Assembly (NCBI GenBank): GCA_010015655.1
Contig: ML976656.1
Location: 2,300,809 to 2,364,808, forward strand
DNA length: 64,000 bases
Origin: Bimuria novae-zelandiae CBS 107.79
Taxonomy: Eukaryota > Ascomycota > Dothideomycetes > Pleosporales > Didymosphaeriaceae
Direction of reading: 5' to 3'
Both the position numbers and the translations under genes were made by a program. Below are positions 1-9,521 of this stretch, one piece after another. Below the pieces are notes generated by a model. It saw nothing but the letters and a program-made list of their open reading frames with translations, was not told where the DNA came from and did not search any database. Positions within the stretch are counted from its first letter, which is position 1; each line of letters starts with the position of its first letter.

Positions 1-1870
1 TTAGAAGCTTAACGTTGCGACCGCGCCGCGTGGTCTTAGGTGGAGCTGCTAATACGGCACCTAAGGCTTCCTTAGTAGCTACAGCGTCAACCACACGTTT
101 CTAGCGCTTGTTACTTTATATAGGTGGCTGCGAGGCTTTTCTCTTACCCTTCTAGGTAGATTATAGAGCTTTTGCTACGTCACGAGCCTCTTTCTGGCGA
201 GCGCGCTCTGCTGCCTTCTCAGCCCTCTCCTTCTCCCTAGCTACCTTGGCGGCCTCCCGCCCCACACGCTTCTCCTCTGCAATTTTCTCCTTGTACAGCT
301 TAGCTGCCTTCCTTAACTCAGCTATCTCTGCTTTTCAAAGCTTTTGCTCCTTTTCCTCTTGCTCCTTTACAGACTGGCGTACACGAGCCTCCCTGACCTT
401 CCTCGGTGACCAGAGGACTGCTCCCCCATGGTACTCTTAACGCTGCTAAAGGTTAAGACGCTTGCCCTTCTTCTTATGCTTCTTCTTAACTAGTAGTGCC
501 TCCTTAAGCCCGTTGATCTCGTGGTGAAGTAGCTTATTTTAAACTGAGATGTAGTGAAGTGAGCGGCTGAGCTTCTGCGCGTCTTTACTAGCCTGATTCT
601 CTACTGTAGCTCGTACGAGGCGATCTAATTTACGCCAGTCAGATCCACTGAGTACTGACGTAGAGCTCTCTCGTGATTCCTGCTCATCTTGGGTGGTTTT
701 GGCAAATCTTTTGAGTATAACCTCTGGGTTGAAAGGTGATATGCTAGTAGCCTTAAAAGACTTAAGAATCGTCTCCTCCTAAAGGGAGCTTGCCCAGGCC
801 TTCCAAAAGAGAGGGAAGAAGTTTCCTTTTTTAATTAGGACTAGGCCTTAGCTCTTTTAGAGGTAGGTCGTGAGCTCAGCGGAGTAGGCTAATAAGAGAG
901 GCTTAAAGAGCACTACATTAAGTGGCTAAAGCGTATGCGTCGAGTGAGGAGGAAGTATAGCTAGGAGGATCCTATTTCTGTCGCAATAGTCGATAAAATC
1001 TATAGTAACATGAGATCTATGGCTGTTAAGGATAAGAAGTTGGTAGGATCGTCGAGCTTTTGCCTTAGTGTAGCGATCAAACACCTGCTCAAGCCAGGCA
1101 AGGCCGATATCGTTGTTTGTCCAGCCTGAGGGTGAAGAGGAGACGTGTACGCTATGCTTTCCTGCCTCGATATCCTTAACCCAGCTTGATTGGATGTCCT
1201 TGTTGGTAGACTGGTAGATAAGGCTTGGCGGCAAGGCTGATCTATCAGCGCACACGCATGCTAGGAGGGTAATCTATTCGCGAGAGCTATCTTGTAGAGA
1301 TGCTCTAACCTCCTTCTTCTCCCACATACGTCTGCTGAACACTCGTTTCGATCGGCCAATGATACCGATAAGGAAGCCTTTCTCATCCATATTGTACGTG
1401 TGACGAGGCTCAATACCATATTCCTTGATTTTATCACCTAGGATATTAAAATACAGGCTATATTTATCCCCTAAGTTAGCTTGGTGGCGATTGCTGTCTA
1501 TACTAGTTGCCTATTACGAGGTAAGATAGATGCTGTGCCAATTAATAAAGCGCGTAACCCAGCTCTCGCTTACTAGCTCCTTGGCTATTGTCGACGCAAA
1601 ATTTCGTATTATCTCTCTTGTAGGTGGTAGGTGACGTGCTATAAGTCCTTCTATATATTTAATAAGCTCTGCCTCTTGTTGTGGAGCAAGCTTTTATTGG
1701 TTAATAATCTTTAATACGTGTGGCTGTGTTATAGCATAGTGCCTTTATATTAAAGTTAAGCGAGAAACACTATACTTTTTAGCTACTTTTTGGTACGAAA
1801 ACTATTTGCTAGGGCTTAGTAACATTAGATCTGCAAGCGCGTCGTTAATTGGAGCTATAATGGTAGAGTT
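1..1870 (-). pseudogene. DDE_1 (pogo-type) transposase remnant, copy A1
   Basis: This is the decayed transposase of element A1, read on the minus strand from about 1860 to the window edge. The best-preserved block, 926-1255, carries the central DDE_1 catalytic core: a GWTNNDIGLAWLE-type stretch and the LLILxxHxSH block. The family has Asp-Gly-His in that block. Here it reads Asn-Ser-His, while copy A2 still has the Asp, so the catalytic residue was lost through a G-to-A change in this copy. A lysine-rich C-terminal tail with many TAG stops follows toward position 1. It cannot encode an active enzyme. Confidence 0.8.
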
Positions 1871-1946
1871 ATGAGGTTGTGAAGTTTGAGTGTTTTGGCG
1901 TGGGTGGCCCATCACGCGAAGTGGCTCATCACGCGCACGGGCATGT
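1..1946 (-). mobile_element. pogo/Tigger-like DNA transposon, copy A1 (cut by window start)
   Basis: This is the first of two near-identical copies of one element; the other is at 15996-18108. Its right terminal inverted repeat lies at about 1897-1946 and holds two copies of a CGCGTGATG(A/G)GCCA-type motif (read inverted), followed by the target TA at 1947-1948. The left end lies outside the window. All differences from copy A2 that I compared are transitions, mostly TG/TA or CA/TA, as RIP predicts. It is inserted in the 3' part of a related element, whose C-terminal coding tail resumes at 1949. Confidence 0.85.
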
Positions 1947-1948
1947 TA

Positions 1949-2683
1949 AAGGCTAACGTCGTACTTAAGCGTTTCCGCAAACAGGACAACAATGAGAGTA
2001 AGGCACGGCTCTCAGCCCTTTTGCCTGAGGACTGGAGGCAGATGGAGCGTCTCATACGTGCTGCAGTGAAGGATACCTCGGCGGAGACCTCGCAGAAGCT
2101 CTCCCAAACGCTACACTAACTTCAGGTTCAAAACGAGCTACTACACCATGAGAACAGCGGCCTAAGGGATGCTCTCACTGCTAAGAAGCAGCGTAAGAAC
2201 GCTGGCAAGCCTCTCGATTTGCAGCGCGAGGAGGAGTACCACGGTGGTACTACTTTCTGGTCGCCCTCCAAGTTCGAGCGAGCACGTGAGCGTGAGGCAG
2301 AAAAGCAACACTAAGAGGAGCAGGAGAGACTAGCAAAGTTAAACAGAAAGGAGCTTTAAGCTGCTGCCAAGCTCCTTAAGGAGCAAGAGAAGGAGGAGCG
2401 TCGTGTGGCGAGAGAGAGAGCCAAGGAGGTGCGAGATCAGATGAAGGCCGAACAGGTGGCTGCCCGGGATGCCAGAAAAGCTGCTCAAAACACTAGGCAG
2501 GCCTCTACAATTACCCAAAGAGGCAAGCGCAAAGCTTCAAAAGCACCTCCAGCAAAGCGCAAGCCAAAACAAGCCAAGGGCGGTGCTGCAGCTCATCCGT
2601 CGTCCCCAGAAGCTGCACCAGCACCTCCACCTAAAGTCAGCTCTCGCGGTCGCGCAATCACTCTCTCGCAAAAACTTAGATAG
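1949..2683 (+). pseudogene. C-terminal tail of pogo-type transposase (element E)
   Basis: This is one plus-strand reading frame, interrupted by a TAA at 2117-2119 and a few further stops, ending in TAG at 2681-2683. It encodes the post-catalytic region of fungal pogo-like transposases: a segment with WRQMERLIRAAVKD, a QNELLHHE coiled-coil start, an EEYHGGTTFWSP block, then a long Lys/Arg/Ala-rich charged tail. The matching region of A1 and A2 is recognisable on their minus strands (HYISV.NKLLHHE). The N-terminal DNA-binding and DDE parts are not in the window. The element therefore belongs to the same clade as A but is a separate family member. Confidence 0.7.
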
Positions 2684-2836
2684 TACAACTTGTTCGTACG
2701 CCTCTACGGAGTAATTACAACAAAAAATCTCGCGATAATCGCTTTTGTAGCGCTCACAATAACCTCATCTTTGTGGTGGTGAGCATGTTGGTGTTGGTGC
2801 ACGAGCCCGCGCGGTGCACGAGCCCGTCGGGCACGG
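1949..2836 (+). mobile_element. 3' part of a related pogo-like element (E), split by A1
   Basis: Downstream of the A1 target site the plus strand continues as the C-terminal coding tail and right end of a second, related element. The right end at about 2785-2836 has two copies of GGTGCACGAGCCCG next to a GTTGGTGTTGGTG block, followed by TA at 2837-2838. This is the same design as the ends of A, B, C and D. Its 5' part lies left of the window. The GC-rich run just after it (2839-2885) contains short GTCGGGC(A/G)G repeats and holds no gene that I can see. Confidence 0.7.
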
Positions 2837-2838
2837 TA

Positions 2839-3109
2839 AGGTCGGGCAGGTCGGGCGGGTCGTGCTGTTACCCCTGCCCGCGCCACTGCTACCACTACTA
2901 GTCAACGTATGTGCGAAAATCTATCCGCTGCACTAGTGTATTGTACACACTCTTGCAACCAAAAGAATCAGGAGACTCAAAAACCATCTCTTGGGTCAAA
3001 AAGCTCCATAGCAGATCACATGACTAAAGTTCGGTCCCCGGGTCCGGGGTCCAGGTTTGATGAGATGTAGCATATATTCAGTGTCTACTCAAGTCCAAAG
3101 CAACACCTC
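2839..3109. other. intergenic, no gene seen
   Basis: This is GC-normal unique sequence between the end of element E and the 3' end of the first EthD-like gene. No coding frame or RNA gene is recognisable. It should contain the 3' UTR and terminator of the EthD gene, which reads toward it. Confidence 0.4.
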
Positions 3110-3651
3110 CTATTTCAACATGTTACTCAGGGGACCGTCTGGCGCGGTAAATTCCTCAAAGGCGGGTTTGTAAGCCGACACTCCGTCCTCGCCCAAGCCA
3201 ACAACACAGCCCTCTTGAACAAACACTTCGACCCAGGCGAGGCTCGCGACCACGTGCCGCTCACTGAGGTATGGGGCCTCTTTCTTGGGGAAGGTCTGGC
3301 GAATCGGATCATATGCAATGGCACGCAGGGTTTCAAGATCACGAACATAGAGTTCGACGGTGAAATCGTGATCCTCAATCGACCATCCAGCACCCAGTTC
3401 GTTCTTTAAGCGCTCGAGGGCGCCTCGCGTGTCTTTCGTGGAGAATACCTATAGTGCAATTTGAGCATCAGTCTGGAATAGGAGGCTACTGATCTGACCT
3501 GATGGTACAGGATAAGACCCTTGCTGGAATGCAAGGTTGCGACTTCCTTCGCATGAGCAATTGTTCCGAAAAAGTGACAGTCGCGCTCCGAGCAGCCGTC
3601 CTTTCTGTAATGCGCCAAGGTTAGACGCAGCAGTCGCTCTTTGGTACTCAT
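3110..3651 (-). CDS. EthD-domain protein 1 (spliced, intact)
   Basis: Two exons give an uninterrupted 163-residue protein: exon 1 at 3651-3499, a 50-bp intron 3498-3449 (GT...CTATAG, phase 0), and exon 2 at 3448-3110 ending in TAG. The start MSTKERLLRL aligns with EthD gene 2 (MSTRPERLLRL). The second half, with ELYVRDLETL and SLAWVEVFVQEG, matches EFYVRDLAAV and SLGWVEVYVEQG in gene 2. EthD-like proteins are small ferredoxin-fold (dimeric alpha/beta barrel) proteins often found in fungal polyketide clusters. Which step this one serves is unknown. The donor GTCAGA is not ideal, so the exact splice is inferred from the paralogue. It is transcribed divergently from the MFS relic, with a Tc1-like element inserted about 155 bp upstream of the start codon. 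Confidence 0.75.
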
Positions 3652-3808
3652 TAGGTGATTCTTGGCTGCAGGTATGACAAGATAGTCAAGTAAGGCAATT
3701 CAGGCTCGGCTGATCAGATGCATGAATGGCGAGTAGCATTGGGGACATATATGGTCGTGTGCAGATCAATCCTTTCGCCGAAGCATACCTCATATGGATA
3801 TAATGCTA
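3652..3808. promoter_or_regulatory. truncated upstream region of EthD gene 1
   Basis: Only about 155 bp separate the EthD start codon from the edge of the Tc1-like element. This would hold the core promoter of the EthD gene. I see no membrane-coding sequence here that could be the missing 5' end of the MFS gene on the far side of the element. Confidence 0.4.
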
Positions 3809-3989
3809 TGCAAAATACCGTCCCGACCCACTTGGGGCAAGCTTCTGAGTGGCTGCACGCTCATTAGGGAATCGCTTCCCCGCCTTTATCACCTCACATA
3901 CAAAATTTGTATAAGAGACAATGTAATAGAGGAAAATTAACTTACTAGGAGGTATAAATAGGCGGTAAGTCGCCTATAGCGAATGTATC

Positions 3990-5998
3990 ATGCCGAGTAC
4001 TCGAAAAAGGAAGGTTTCAAAGGTGTTTAACGCTGGCCGCAACCCTCCGAGGAAGGCCAAGGCACAAAAAAAGACCCCACCAACGAGGGCGCCCCTGCGC
4101 GTTATACGATTTGCAGGCATAGAAAAGGAAGGACCTACAGAGGAGGAAGGACCTCTGCCAGAGGGCGACAGCGTTAACGACGACGTCAATATATACGTTA
4201 ACAATTACCCTAAAGACAAAGAACCTTAGTTAGCTTAAAGGCCTACATCACTAGAAAACTCCGCGCGCGAGCAATCGCCTAATAAGGGGGTATTTAATAA
4301 CGTTAGCGGCGATAAGGGTGACGATAAGCGTAAGCGATCGCGTAATAGGGGCGTATTTAATAATAATAAGAATTTATTAATTTTTTCTAAAGTTGACGCG
4401 CTAACGCCGCCAAAAGTTATGCTAGAAATTAATAATAATAGCTAAAATTATAATAATAGGGTACTTAATAAATTGTTAGAATTATATAAAGTTAAGCTAT
4501 ATATTACCTGCCGCTGGCGTGCGTTCCTACAGAAGGAGGAAGTTAGAACTAAATTTAACACTAAAATAACGATACGTACGTACTTCTACGCAGAGCTCTG
4601 GCACTGGGTAGACAAGGTTATACGAGACCTAGCATAGTTAATTCCGCCTATTAAAACAGTAGTAAAAAATTTAACTGCGATTGTATATACACTGCGGGTA
4701 CCCGAGCGACAAAGACTTGCGTAGTCTCTTAAGCGTGGCGATAGTGTCACGTTTATGCAGGTCGTTGAGCGCGCGTACGAGTTGAAGGAGGAGTCTATTA
4801 CTAAGGTAACTTACGTTGACTTTAATTTGACGCTGGCGGAGCTAGAAACTGGCCAAAATAGTAGGACGCGTAATAGGGGGGTATTTGGCTTACAGAGCAT
4901 TCAGAGCTCTCAGAGCTCTCCGCCGCGACTTACCGTAACTCATCGTCAGTTATATGACCTGCCAGACGTCCTTGCGTATACTGCCGTCGGCGAGGGCCCT
5001 ATAGTCGCGATACGCGATAAATGGCGATGCCAGGATACCCACTGTGGCAACTATCCGTACGTGTGCTGGGTCAAACGTACGCCCGGGCAACCTGATCGGT
5101 TCGAGAATCACTACCCAGCGAGCAGCACCATAGTGGCGGCATGGGCGCGAGATATAACAAAGGGCAGGTGTACAGTCGAGGGGCCGCATAATAATATACG
5201 ACTAAGCCTAACGCTGGCCAAGGAGAAAGTTGCGAGGGAAAAGTCGGCGCAGAGGGCTAAAAAAGGTGCTAGATCTAACCTTAATGTAAATAACTTTATA
5301 AAGGTAATCGCTACCAACTCGCTCTATATAAGTTAATTAGTATAGAGTTAAGTTTTAGGCTACTAATAGTATCCTTAAACGTTAGATGCGGCGCCCTTTA
5401 TAAGCTTAAAGAGTACGTTAAGTGCGTTAGCGTGGCAAGAGTTAACGTATACTAATTAGGTAAAGCTTTCTTACTATACTTAGTTCTTCTTTAACTAGTG
5501 GAGGGAGTAAGCAATAGCTATAAAGGTGTATAAAATTAATAAGGTGCTCCTCGACGTTGTTAGACGTGATAGAATTAACCTTAATATGCTTATAGATCCG
5601 TCCAACGTGGGGATGCCGTACGCCGTGTAAGAATAGTATTTTAAGTTACTAGTGCCGTTGCTCCTCCGCCTGCGTAAAATGGCGATCCAGTGGCAATCTG
5701 GGTATAATGGACTTACGGAGAGCGATAAGGAGGGCGCTACAAAGGTGTATAGAGAGGATCTAGAGTAGAAAGAGCGTGACAGGTTGCGTAGGGGAGGTGA
5801 TTAAGTAGAGAGCTGGCGACGTTGGCGAAAAGAGCTCTATTTTATACATAGTGCACGGGCTACTTTTAATTAAAATTTAACTAAGTACGCGCCTGCCTAG
5901 TAATTAAGTTACTTATAGAGGCTTTAAGACCTGCCTAAAATACTATACTTTATTAACGCCGCCAACGCCTCTCCTACTATAACTCCTCTACTATAACT
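3990..5998 (+). pseudogene. unrecognised passenger gene of the Tc1-like element
   Basis: One plus-strand frame (codon phase set by 3990) stays protein-like for about 670 codons. It is interrupted by roughly twenty TAG/TAA stops of the kind RIP makes from CAG, CAA and TGG. The open pieces are 3990-4229 and 4755-5336. The N-terminus is very basic (MPSTRKRKVSKVF, RNPPRKAKAQKK), like a nuclear or DNA-binding protein. A short segment ending NRGVF recurs in the first half. Near 5030-5070 there is a cysteine cluster C-x4-C-x6-C followed by Trp (CQDTHCGNYPYVCW), which could bind zinc. The C-terminal third has a WRRWRKELYFIHSARATF block. I do not recognise the family. It may assist transposition or be captured cargo. 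Confidence 0.55.
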
Positions 5999-6159
5999 AC
6001 TATCGCAAAACAGATAACGGTAATTAATTTAGCGATATTAGTTATATCTTGCATAGCTATTAAGTTATTTTTTTTAAACAATAGCGGGTAAGGTTTGGCC
6101 ACCTCCGCGATATCGTCGCAGACACTAACTCTATAGTATTACGCCGCGCCTAGCACCTA

Positions 6160-7152
6160 CGGCACCTATCTATAGAACTTAAAAAAACCTCGCGCGGATG
6201 CTAACTTATTATAGTAAATACTCTATACTGCTTCCTCTAAGAAGTAGGCAAAATTCTTATAAATATAAGCGTGTTTGTAATGCCTTTTTATCTAGTTTTT
6301 TAGCACCTTAAAGGTCTGCTCAATTAGGTTGAAATCCGGCGAGTATGGCGGCAAGTATTCGAGCACAACGCCCGCCTCTGCGCACAATGTGACAAGATTT
6401 TCTGACCTATGGATAGAGGCGTTATCAAGGACTATTACCGATCGATTTCCCGGCCAAGGATTGTAATAGGGGAGTACTTTGTTCGCCAGAAACTCCTCTA
6501 TCAGTTCTGCGGTAATCGCTCCTTGGTATATTATATAATTAACGTAGCCGTCCTTATCCATGGCAGGGAGCAAGCTCCACCTCTCCAAGCGTCGCGCTGA
6601 GTATTTCACGTCTGCCGGCATGTTTATAGCTAATTAGGCGTACTTTCTATCGCCAGTTCTCTTATTGCAAGCGCTCTCGTCGAGGTAGATAATCTGCTCT
6701 GGTTTATATATCTGTTGGCAGCGCGCGCGGAACACCCGACGGAGACCTTCATGGCGTTCGGCGGCAGCTTTTGACGCAGCTTTTCGACTCCACCTCATGC
6801 CAGCGAGAGCTCTCGTGATAGTGGCCGCCGACGTTTCTATGTCGAATTCATCGAACAAGAAGGCCTGCATTTCATCGATATACGCCGTAGGCTTGCCCCG
6901 TAGGAGCTCCAGCAGCGCGTCCTTATGGCATTGCCGTAGCGACGGTGGTCTCCCGAGCCTCACGCATCGCGGCGGGTACGCTTGGCCGTACGCTTCCAAG
7001 TTGAGTCGATATTTCTATACACTTTTGGGGTCAACTCCGAGAGATCTGTGAATCTCGTGGTTATTTTGCCCTGCCTTTATGCGCTTAACGATCGCCTGCG
7101 CCAGCGAGGGCTGCAGTCGGTGCCCTGTGGGCCTCCCTGGATCATGCGGCAT
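6160..7152 (-). pseudogene. Tc1/IS630-type DDE_3 transposase, a few stops from open
   Basis: This reads on the minus strand from the ATG at 7152. The N-terminus has a helix-turn-helix typical of IS630/Tc1 transposases (QAIVKRIKAGQNNHEIHRSL). The catalytic parts follow: YLDESACNKRTG (first Asp), VLDNASIHRSE (second Asp) and YLPPYSPDFNLIEQTFK (third acidic block). Stops fall near 7017, at 6634-6636 and at 6292-6294. All are TAG, and the surrounding sequence is conserved, so decay looks recent or mild. The tail past 6292 carries a further readable block ending in RGFFKF. It converges with the plus-strand passenger gene inside the same inverted repeats. Confidence 0.8.
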
Positions 7153-7321
7153 ACCTTACAGTACCCTGGCAACAGGAAAAGTCGGTGTAATTCCTTTAAT
7201 TGCATCGTCTGCAGTACAATTTGGTATATACGGCGATGAAAGCGGGGAGGCGCTTACCTAACAAGCGCCCAGAGTGGGTCGGGACGGTATTTTGCATAGC
7301 ACCGATAACTCAGACACTTAG

Positions 7322-8867
7322 CTTCGGCTCCCCCTTGGGGTGCGCTTAGCGACATCTTTGGCCGGAAGCCAGCACTGCTCGGAGCCATATTCGTCTTCTT
7401 CATCGGTTCCCTCATCGGCGCGGTCGCCCCGAACATTGATGCCGTCCTTGCCGGTCGAGTGATTCAAGGTGCAGGCGGTGGCGGAATGCTGGGCTTGTCA
7501 GCGACAGTCGTTGGTGATGCGTTTAGTCCCCGGTAAGCCAACAAACGCTCATCACCACGAGTAGTCTACCTAACATCAAAATAGTGAACGAAGCAAGTAC
7601 TATGGCATAATTGGTGTCACCTGGGGTTTGGCCTGCGGGCTTGGTCCCATCATTGGTGGAGCATTCGCTCAGTTCGTCAGTTGGAGATGGTGTTTCTGGA
7701 TTAATCGTATGTCACACCTTTGCAAACTCTTCTAGGCCTCTTCTAACTTATCATTTCACAGTCCCCATTGCTGGTGTTGCCGCTGTGTTCGTCTTCTTCT
7801 TCCTCAAAGTTCACACACCTAGAACACCCATCATCCAGGGGTTGCTCGCATTGGATTGGCTCGGCACGTTCTTGCTAGTTTGCGCAACCGTCATGTTCTT
7901 GCTAGGACTGGGTTATGGTGGTGTTGCATACCCCTGGGACTCGGCCATCGTCATCTGCCTCATAGTCTTTGGGGTTGTTGCACTCGGCATCTTTGTCGTG
8001 GTCGAATGGAAGGTGGCCAAATACCCTATCGTTCCGATGAGGCTGTTTCAGTCAATCTCGAACGTCAGCGTTTTCGGTATCGCATACCTGCACGGAGCCA
8101 TCTTCATCGCCAACCTCTACTATCTGCCTCTGTACTTCCAGAGCGTCCTCGGTGCTACTCCCATCCTCTCCGGCGTCTATCTACTCCCAGTAGCAATCAC
8201 CTTGTGTGTTTTGTCAAGCTTGAGCGGATACTACATTAGCAAGTCAGGCCGATACAGACCACCCATATACATTGGCTTGATAATAATGGTTTTGGGAACT
8301 GGGCTCTACATTGACCTCAAGCCCACTCCATCCTGGTCACGAATCATCATCTATCAGATCGTATCTGGACTCGGGCTCGGGCCTGTCTTCCAGGCTCCCA
8401 TAATGGCCATATTCACTCTTACAAAGCCTGCAGATATCGCGGCCGCAACAACGACACTTCTCTTCATTCGTGACATTGCAACTGCCATGTCGATCGTCTT
8501 TGGGGGCGTTATCTTTCAAAATCGCATGTCGCAGCAGTCGGGCAGGATCACTGCCGCCTTCCCCCCAGAAGTAGCCGAACAGATTATTGGTGGAGAAGCA
8601 TCCAGTGCGCTAACTCTGATACCGACTCTGCCTGATGTTCAGAGACGCGTCATCAATGAGGTGTATACTTCGAGCATACGCACTGAATGGATATTTTACA
8701 CTGCACTTGCTGGTGTAGCACTGCTTTTGAGCTTGTTAATCAGTAAGCAGGTACTTTCTAAAGAGCACAAGCTTCACAAGACAGGACTCGATACCATGGA
8801 ACAAAATCGACTGGAAGAAGAAGAGAAGAAGCAGGAGAAGCATGCGAATGGAGAATCCCCTGTCTAG
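7322..8867 (+). pseudogene. MFS exporter, DHA2 (14-TMS) type, 5'-truncated
   Basis: Three exon pieces join cleanly: about 7322-7532, 7594-7706 and 7762-8867, with introns 7533-7593 (61 bp) and 7707-7761 (55 bp). They give about 475 residues. The first piece opens with the loop 2-3 motif A (WGALSDIFGRK), then VLAGRVIQGAGGGG. The second has the antiporter motif C ([12 protein letters not shown]), and the third holds many hydrophobic segments and a charged C-terminal tail. In the family, motif A is preceded by two membrane helices and a start codon. None is found upstream, because the Tc1-like element begins 25 bp away. The remaining coding sequence has no internal stop, so loss of the 5' end is the main defect. 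It probably exported a metabolite or toxicant at the plasma membrane. Confidence 0.8.
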
Positions 8868-9521
8868 GGTCTTTCTTGGCCTTCTAGGCCAAGTTGTGTA
8901 TGATACTTGGAGAGCATCAGTTCCATAGTCTGTTCAGTGGATACACTCACTGTACATTATTTAATGGCATTATCATGGCACGGGAACACACTGGAACTTT
9001 GGATTGTTTATCGTTTCTTTGATTAATACTTGCTTTCAACTCAGTCGTGCACGTAGCACTTTCAGATGCATAGATTGCGGAGAGATTGGATGACTGTGGA
9101 CTGTTCTGACTGACCCACACCTCCACTACCTTCTACGAGGTTTAGCTTACAACTCGTGTCTGAAACTGAAAATGTTCGCTAATGGCAGTCCAAGAAGAAA
9201 TCTACCTCCGAAATATTTTCGACTTCCACCTCTCATCCAAGGGATTAACTCCTGAACGCCGATGATCGTATCGGGTTCGGCGTCAACATGCGGGTTCGGC
9301 GTGGGACGACCCGGGCATGTGGAGTTTAGGTTAGTGCGCGAAGTCACCTGATCGTGGGTTAACCATGGAATTCATAGTTTCTAGCTCGGATGTTTTTGCT
9401 CGCAGATCAATGCGATTCAGTTATAAGTCTATACAAGAGGTTCTCTGGTTAGTTGGAGTAAATCGGCCAGCAGCATCGTCCCTCCTCAATTCTCTTCTCC
9501 AATTCATCTTTCAGAGACAAC
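8868..9521. other. intergenic, likely 3' UTR and hydrolase promoter
   Basis: This is unique sequence of normal composition between the MFS stop and the hydrolase start. No coding frame, repeat or RNA gene is recognisable. It should hold the MFS terminator and the promoter of the downstream hydrolase. Confidence 0.4.

Larger units (their letters stand above)
3809..7296. mobile_element. Tc1/IS630-like DNA transposon carrying two convergent genes
   Basis: The left end reads TGCAAAATACCGTCCCGACC and the right end is its reverse complement. The match continues about 30 bp and then weakly inward (CTTCCCCGCCTTTATC against CTCCCCGCTTTCATC). A TA duplication at 3807-3808 and 7297-7298 fits the Tc1/mariner rule. 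The flanking TGC/GCA extends the palindrome, so the exact edge is uncertain by a few bases. The minus strand carries a DDE_3-type transposase and the plus strand a second, unrecognised long reading frame pointing at it. Both are broken by RIP-type stops. Confidence 0.8.

Noticed and set aside
3127..3393. 88-codon minus frame as a separate gene
   Set aside because: It is an out-of-frame shadow of EthD1 exon 2; the spliced frame keeps the EthD motifs.
9147..9347. 66-codon minus frame upstream of the hydrolase
   Set aside because: No motif, and no support for a gene; likely chance.
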